NCBI RefSeq assembly: GCF_963422355.1
Contig: NC_085094.1
Location: 6,859,270-6,923,269 of the forward strand
Direction: 5' to 3'
Length of the DNA: 64,000 bases
Source of the DNA: Corticium candelabrum
Lineage: Eukaryota; Porifera; Homoscleromorpha; Homosclerophorida; Plakinidae
Below are positions 23,801-32,400 of the stretch, in pieces. The notes below the pieces were generated by a model. It was not told the origin of the DNA and did not search any database. It worked only from the letters and a program-made list of their open reading frames with translations. The translations under genes were made by a program, and so were the position numbers. Positions within the stretch are counted from its first letter, which is position 1; each line of letters begins with the position of its first letter.

Positions 23801-24772
23801 ACCCCACCCGTGTTAGTCGTTACTTCAGTAAGTATGGTGTCAAAGCCAACATATTCACCTGCTAGTACCTTCCTTTTTGACCTCCTAGATAGCATCCAGG
23901 ATGCCAGTTGATCGCTAGATCCAACTTCCGTCCATGCATGGCTTAGAGATGTGCAAGGGTTGAAAAAACATGATTTGATCTTGTGCAGGAATGCGACTGG
24001 GAGATCTAGACCGTTGCTTGTGTGGTGATCAAAACCTTGATAATGAGCGAGAGCTTTGGCTGTTGTCGTTGTTTGTTGCTCCAGTTCCCACAACTGCGAC
24101 TCCGCGGGTACGGCCCTCCCTTCTAGAGTGGCGGGAAGAGCCTGTCCTGGATCTCGAACAACTGAGCATGAGACGAATAGCTTCAGACATGGCAGCTACC
24201 GATGCTTGTACTGCTGACTGGATCACAGTCTCTAGCTATGTGCTGTCAATTTGCGTGACCACGGTAGGTGTTTCCATCGTCACCGCCGTGGATAAAGCTG
24301 CCGCCCGTTCTGTAGTTGTTGTAGTCGCTCCGTCAGTACGAAAGAGAGCAGCAGACAGTCGTTTGATCCGTTCAGATCTGGAGCCAGTGGAGACAAGGTG
24401 ATATTGCTCTAGAAGCAAGCGAATTGCAAGGCAATTTCTTCCGGAGACTGAGGAAGAGAGGAACGATGCTCGTTGGGTTGAACAACTAATGCGCTTACTC
24501 ATATCAAGGAAGCTACCAGCTAGACAATGCTAACCAAACAATGCTAAACAAACAATGCAACGTTCTCACAGTTACATACCTGTAGTTCAACCGCTAGCTA
24601 TTATTAACATTACAAAGGTTTGGCTAGCCTTTTTACGTAATCTTCTACTCCTGATGCTAACCTACGTTTACTATGTAAACTAACCAGTACACAACACTTA
24701 ACTTTTTATGAAAAAAAATTATTGCCTAGCATAGTGAGGCTTCTAATCCGGGTCGCACAACAGAAAGGGGCG

Positions 24773-24850
<78 letters not shown>

Positions 24851-26215
24851 GATATCTGTACACACGAACCTCAAATTTCTCCTCCCCAAGACCACATTTC
24901 ATTATAAGACTTAATTCAAACAATCGTTTCCGTGTCCAACTACAGATCAGTATAGGAACAACTCGTGCAAGTGACCAAACAGCAACGAAAAAGCCTCATG
25001 AAGTTCCGTCGCCCCATTCTTTTGTATTGTAGCTAGGGATTATGTGTACTTGACAACACAGAAACACCTTCAGGAGCTGAATGCCACCTACAGTCAACTA
25101 TTCACACTTCCCGTACTTTACTACAAGTTTGCATGTTTCCATGACAGGGTTTCAACTTTCAACAAATACGTGTACTGTCTAGCTAGGGTGCAGTGTTTCA
25201 GTAGACAGTCAGAAAACTCTTGCAACGTGTTACCCACCAACACAAGGTGCCTACGGATACCATAAAACTAGTTTAACAAATTACTTTAAAATGTTGCTAA
25301 TTAAGAGTAAATGATGTAATACCTACTGTAAACCAAGTAATTTTTGGTAGCGTAAAAATTTCGGTACCTCCTGGATATTCCATTTCAGCACAGATCAATT
25401 TTCGATACATCAGTCGTTGAATGCTTGAAACTCCTGTGTGGATGCACAGCAGTTGACAGCAAGTAGGTATTACGCAATTGTGCGCAGCACAGCTGGTGTG
25501 TACAGCACAGCAGTTCATGTACTACTAGTAGCAGATAATTGCAGACATCACAAGTTTGACGTTATTAGTAGTGAGTGTGCATGCTACTACGTATTTTTTA
25601 TTACACGCGTGTGTTGTTGAATTGCCCAACTCTAGCAAGCGTGCGGAATCACAAGCCTTCTGAAATAGCTAGAGAAGGCAAATCCAACTCTAAGAGGTGA
25701 GTTACGAAATACCAAGAACTGCCATCATTCCAGACCCCAACGTTGAGAAAACGGAACTGATGCGGCGGCATGCGCCTCAGCAAATGCAGAAATTGATGCT
25801 TCTATGTGTGAGACTGCCACAAGCAAAAGCAAAAGAATTCGTTTACAGTATTGGCAATACGGCTCTGAACTGCGTGCACGCATGGTGAGGTGTGTTGACT
25901 TGCATGGGCTGCAAGCAGCCTCGAGGCACTCTTCATCCAAGTTAGGGCATAAAGTCCCGTATACTACAATACCGTGTTCCCAGACATTGCTGCTGGCACC
26001 TTACACAAAAGTTAGGTAGAGATATATTTTCAGTACCTCGTAAGTCATACCAAAAATAAATCGCCACCGAAAATATCTTGGTTTACAGTATACAGAAACT
26101 GAAAATGACAATTTCAGAACTTGTTGCTATGTACCACATACATGCATATCATGTATAATCAACTACATTCACATGCACACACACACACCTGCACAAGTGA
26201 CATGCACATACGTGT

Positions 26216-26292
<77 letters not shown>

Positions 26293-26346
26293 TACACACG
26301 CACACACAGATACACAGACACACAGACACACAGACACACAGACACA

Positions 26347-26410
<64 letters not shown>

Positions 26411-29400
26411 ACCCTTATCTCTTACTGCACAGATATGAGCACACCAAGGCTTAATTAAAACACATTGGACACATGTCCTTCAGTCTTATCTCTTATCTTA
26501 AAAGAAAAGGACAATGAAATCATCAACACAGGACAATGAAATCATCAACACAGGACAATGAAATCATCAACATTGATTACACCTCATGAAACAAATATGA
26601 AGCCATACTGTCCCTGGCAACCATATCTATCTAATATGACAAAAGGTGCACCTTCTTTGCATTGTCTGGAAGAACAAGCAGCAGTGACAGAAAGACAAGA
26701 AAGTGTAGATGATCACCACTTTATTTACCCACAGACTGATGACTGTTTCTTTCTCATGATTTAATGCTTTGACTATGTAGATAAACTTGAAGTTAGAGAT
26801 CTAACTATTTGAAACAGTGCAATTTCCTTTGTTTCTTGATAGTAACAGCAAACAACTATATTCTTGCTGCAAGCAACATGTGACACTACATGTATAGAAT
26901 TGGCCAAGTGTAAACAGGACTAGCATAGATGTATTTGAGGTGTCATCCTTGTGTTAACAATCACAGCAAAGTAGACCTTGACTGGAAATTTTGCAGTAAA
27001 CAAACAAAAAAACAAATCAGTTGTAATGTCAGCCATGAGCCGTACAAAACAACTCTTTCTTAAAAGTCACGTGACCAAGTGAGAAACATAATTGAAGAAG
27101 GCTGGACGTGCATATGTACGTGTCTATCTGTCTGCTTTAAAATGTGTCACACTTCCTATGAGATCAAGCCTAATCACAGAGCAGTATTCACATTTGGTCG
27201 TATGTGGCTACGACAATGGACAAACAAACAATACAAAACTGCCAACATTCATGAGAGGCCTTTCACCAAAACACAGGGCACAAAAAATTGGTCCAACTAG
27301 TTGTCGTCGTTTGACGAGTTTCCAAAAATTTTAGGTCGTAAAACATACAATGCAGTATTCCATACTTCACAATGGCATGCAACCAAGCGTATCCAACACA
27401 CTACCGCTGAGCCAATGGATACCACGTGTTACACTAGTCAGAGCTAAGACATCTTCGCAGTAGCGATAGCTAATTAAATTAGAGATTAAACGTATACCAC
27501 CTCTTTCTCAAAACAAGGCGAGGTTTCAACCAGACTTCCACATATCACATTGCGGAAGCTGCCCGTTTCTTGCTATTAAATCATATCTACCCTATTTCGA
27601 CCTACAGGATTTACCATTGTCTCTGCTTCCTCGCGTGCTCCCTGGTCATAAACTTCATGCCTGTACTCTGTCGGAATCCTGAAATGGTTCTTATCCGGGA
27701 TATCGGCAGCTTGTCCACGTATCTTGTTGGCGTAATAATTTATTACGCGTACATGTCATTGTACCACAAATGTCCCAATGCAAGCGTCAACCGGCGCATG
27801 TTTCAGTCCAATACAGCTATCCACCTGCATACTGAGAAAGCCATTACAAACTAGCATTCGTCTGCTATAGTCATCATTTGACGACCTAGACTTTAACGCT
27901 AGTCGTCACTTGTAAAATTTAACTCGTCATAAGACGACTTGACAACCTATTCTTCGAGCCCCGAAGAACAGTATAATCCATGTTTGTAATCACAGGATCT
28001 TGTTAAACACAAACAACTGAAACCTACACATCTGCAATGGCCAATGTAAAGGCAATCATTTTTCCAACTCACTAAAATTATATAGAATTAACTAACACAG
28101 AGTGATATCCACGTTCCATGTCTTGAATTTCACCATTTGACATGACGAACAATTTGAGCAAATTTATAAGATTGTAGTCACATGACATAATAATCATTTT
28201 GTACAATTTTAAATAGATTTATTTCAAGTAGCACATTCGAAAGCAAAATGGCATCTAAATTTGTAACACTTCGCAAGAAGTCAACAATTTCTCCAGAGGG
28301 ACCATAATGTGGAATTGAAAGTAAAAACACATCTTCAGTTACTAGTGAGTAAACTCTGGCATGCTAACCTTCTTGTGCTCTTGCAATGATCGTTAGCCTG
28401 CAGACCTCACAACCAGTGCCATATTGCAAAGATTTGGTGCAAGCACTTTTAGGCGTAGTTAGTATAGACGATATTTGGGAGCGGAGCTTCTACAGCATGC
28501 GCAACCTCGAGGGTAACATTGCCGTTGACTAGGCTTTGTACGTAAGTTCACTACTTACCATTTCGTGCATCTTGTGAGAGACTTTGCCTGTGTAGAGACG
28601 CGTAGGAAGCCATTTCTTGAGTACGGCTTCTCGAGGGTAAGAGACTGCTGTTCAAGCTGAAGTCGTCTGATTCACACTCTGAACATATACACGTGGAGTA
28701 AAAGCACAGACTACTCATTGTCTAGTGATAGATTAGTTTAGCAAGTGAAATCATGCCACTTGGGAACCCATTTGAGGTAACCTGACATGTAGGACGTTTT
28801 GCATTGTTTCTGGGCAGTCTAGCTTGCTTCTGTATATATGTGATTGGCCAAGTCGAAGATGTTACTGTGATAACTTGCACTCGATAGGTACTGACGCGGA
28901 TCAGAGTACAGTACACGTACACTGCAGTCTGTATATTAGCACTGCCAGCTTACAAGTCCCAGCAACAGTTATGTCTAAAGTAACACAACACACACGCACT
29001 AGCTATTTCATAGCTGCAATCTCTAAATCAGAAAGCAGAGGCTGTTCTACCTCATCCGCAGGTGCAGTTGATCAAGATATGGATATAGTCTAGTGACCCT
29101 AGAGAAGTGAAAATGTTGATTGTCGAAAATGTCAATGAGACTGAAGCTGATGGTTTACATCGGATAATTGAACAGCAAGCAAATGAAATAGTGGAACTTG
29201 GAAGCAAGATTAGAGTTCTCGAGTAAGACCTTGTATCTGCAAAGGAGTTGCAAGGAATCGCTCGATCAACACACTGCCAAACGATAAAATCAAGTTTTAC
29301 AAGTTTTGTGTTGAGAAATGTGCTTGATACAGTGTGGAGCTGGATTGAACCAGCAGCCAAAACTATTACTCTGTATAGCAAACAAACAATCAGGCCAAGG

Positions 29401-32400
29401 TACATCAAGTGATGTAAGCTCATGAGCTCACCGCCTTCCATGAAGGGTTGAATAGGCAAGACAAATTTTGCAGACTCTAGTTCGACAAGATACACAGTTT
29501 CACGGTTCCAGAATGCTAGATGGGGGAAACAAGTACTCCTATTCAGCCGCACAGTGCGTCACATTCGCACCCCGAATGGGTTCCCCTACCGCAAATCTTC
29601 ACCTGATAAAACTTCCATCGCTAGGAAATGAGTAGTCTGTCTTTCCACTCCACGTGTATATGTTCAGAGTGTGAATCAGGCGACTTCAGCTCGAACAGCA
29701 GTCTCTTAGCCTCGAGAAGCCGTACTCAAGAAATGGTTTCCTACGCGTCTCTACGCAGGCAAAGTCTCTCACAAGATGCACGAAATGGTAAGTAGTAAAC
29801 TTACTTACAAAGCCTAGTCAACGGCAAGATGATCTACGGTTCAGAAGCAGACCCGGAAACGTTGACTTTGTGTGCAGTGTGATCGGCAAAAGGTGCGTGT
29901 TACCTTCAAGGTTGCGCATGCTCTAGAAGCTGCGCCCCCTCGTCTATTGCCATGAGACACCTGATGTGTAAACATGTACCTGGTGCCAATGAGTACAACT
30001 GTACATACAATACCAGAAACTGTGTTGTTCATAAACAGTAGATCTAAGGTTCATAGCAAAGAGAAAACATTCCAATGCCTAACAAAGTCAAAAACTGCAT
30101 CGAATTAGTTTAAGAGTAGCAGTTTACAGCTGTGCAAAATTCATGTGTTGTAAACCATTATATACGTAGTAACTTCCACTCATTCGTAAAGAACACCACA
30201 CAGTATTTCCCAGCAGATCAAACCACAGTAGTAATACCTACCCAGCAGTCAGATAGATGGCTCTGGTTTACATAATTCTCTTATCTGTATTTTGACTAGC
30301 TCAAAGCATAAACATGGCAGGAGCTCAAATGAGTTTCTAGAAGTTTGGTCCGGATAAGAATAAAGGTGTCAGAGAATTGCAACCACAATCGGATGGACAA
30401 ACAAATAGACAGACACACAGACAAACAAACAAAACAGACAGACATAATAATATGGACAGACAAACATTCCATCATTACAATACTATTGAACAATTGAAAA
30501 CCACAAAACAAACTCAAAGCATCCAGTTAACTATTATCACATGTATGCAGTCTTACCCACAATAACATTCAATGTAAACGACTTTGACACTATAGAACCA
30601 TCAGTTGTGGTATATTGACATGTATACACTCCTCTGTCAGAGGCACTAGCTGACTTGATGTAGAGCCGCTGCACACCATTCTCATACATCTGATATACAC
30701 CAGCATTCTGTACACTTGAAGATGGTACGTCATTGGCTGTGCTGTGTTTCCATTGCAAGAGAGCATTAAAGTTGGTCACATCAGGACTGACACCACAATC
30801 AATAGGATTAGAGTAATTTTGATTGTCATCAACTGTCACACTTTTTCCTTCAATATTCATATTATTGTCTAGAATAGCAATCTCCAACTCTACAACAACA
30901 ACACATTTACTATTCATTCAACACCTACCTACACCACATCATCTAACCATAGTTGAAAGCCACCTCACATATATGAAGTATGACATTCGTCACTATTCTC
31001 TGTAAATTAATGTATCTTCCCCAAACTGGTGGGCTGCAGCTAACATCTCGCCATATAGCATTAGAGGAATCGCCGTCATATGGAGCCTTTCCACACTCGT
31101 GGTTGTCATTCCCATCATTTGTTAAGCTGTTACCAACATGAACATACACATTTTCACCTCTATTGCCTATAGGGATAATTCTAACACGTGACACAAGATA
31201 TTCCTTTTGCAAGTCAACTCGAAGCCAAGGATTCAAGGAAAACGCTGTAGCAGCACAATCCCCACCAACAAGTGTCTGTCCAGTAACATCTTTTGGATTG
31301 CCATCTATAGCCTTTGCAGCAACATACACAGGACTGAAGACTGAACTCATTTTCACTGTTGCTCCAAGAGAGGCAGATAGATTGGTTGCCATACCTACAT
31401 CACATAAACATTGCACACAAAGCAACAAGTGTGGCTTCCACCATAACAGTAATCATACAAGATGTGACTATGCAGATCTCAGTCGATGGTCCTCTACACA
31501 TCTGACCACTCATTGTAGCTGCTTGACTAATCTGCCGAGTTCTGGTTCCATTTCCACATTCAACACTACATGAACTCCAACTACCCCAAATGCAATCCGC
31601 TGGAAACACAACACAAGACAGTCAATAGAACACTACTCATTCATCAAACTTTGCTGTTAAAATTATAATTGAACTAATGATTACAGGCATTGTTGCCAGT
31701 TTAGTGATAGCTCTAACATTCACTGATAGCATGACATGTACTCAACACTCAACTAACAAAAGCTGTGCTACGTGGGATGCATACAACTATGTAGGCTATT
31801 CAATGACTCAGTGTTCAAAATAACCGTCAGACATCGAACGTTTCTGTACACTTTCGACCTTTCTCCTTCCAAAGCTGCTACTGAGGAAACAATTTGTCTG
31901 GATCTTTTACCATACTCGCTCAAATTATTATCCCAGACCTCAAGTAAGCACCCATGACTGAGACTCCAACATTGCCACACTTCTTAGTCCTTTAATTAGT
32001 GCTAACTGACATTTTCCACAGTCACTGTTGGCTAGATTTGGTAATATTTAACTTGCACGCACGCCTGTTGACAATGTTAATTAAAGGCTTTAGATACCAG
32101 CCTAGAAAATTAGGTTTCTATATTTTACTTAAAATCCTTCTTTATTCTACTGTATTTTACTAGTGGTGATGGTTTGAAGCTCTAGTGTAGTAGTTAGATC
32201 CCTCCATTCCTACATACCTGTCATCAACAGCCTATTAGTAAGCGATTAGTTCCCATCATTAGATGGGAAGCAGAACGACATCAAAACACACACCAGACCA
32301 TCTCCCACCAGACAGACAGCAAATGGGGAGCAAGTCTGGCTACCCCAGGACTAGTGTTTATATAGTACAAAAAATTCTCACTGTCCCAGCCAACAACTAC

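Larger units (their letters stand above)
17490..24685. mobile_element. DIRS-type (tyrosine recombinase) retrotransposon in a palindromic arrangement
   Basis: Left arm 17490-19900 and right arm 22900-24685 are inverted copies of the same gag and early reverse transcriptase sequence; shared words include AGCATTGT repeats, AGCTGGTAGCTT and CAACCCAACGAGCATCG near both outer ends. Between them the minus strand carries the rest of one element: reverse transcriptase, RNase H and tyrosine recombinase. The best reading is one longer copy on the minus strand (24685 to about 20000) meeting a truncated copy on the plus strand. Many frameshifts and stops mark both as dead. It sits in the intron between receptor exons 4 and 5. 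Confidence 0.8.

Noticed and set aside
24722..24923. Open frames across the TA-rich stretch
   Set aside because: They are Tyr-Ile runs from a microsatellite within a dispersed repeat.
26121..26454. Open frames of about 80-105 codons on both strands
   Set aside because: They translate the (CA)n microsatellite into His-Thr or Val-Cys runs.
27380..27450. Possible tRNA or SINE head (TGGCTCAGCGG on the minus strand)
   Set aside because: The box A match is good, but the only box B candidate (GGTTGCATGCC) is imperfect and too close, and no cloverleaf forms.
29052..29552. 166-codon minus-strand frame
   Set aside because: The plus strand here carries recognisable transposase motifs, so the minus frame is incidental.
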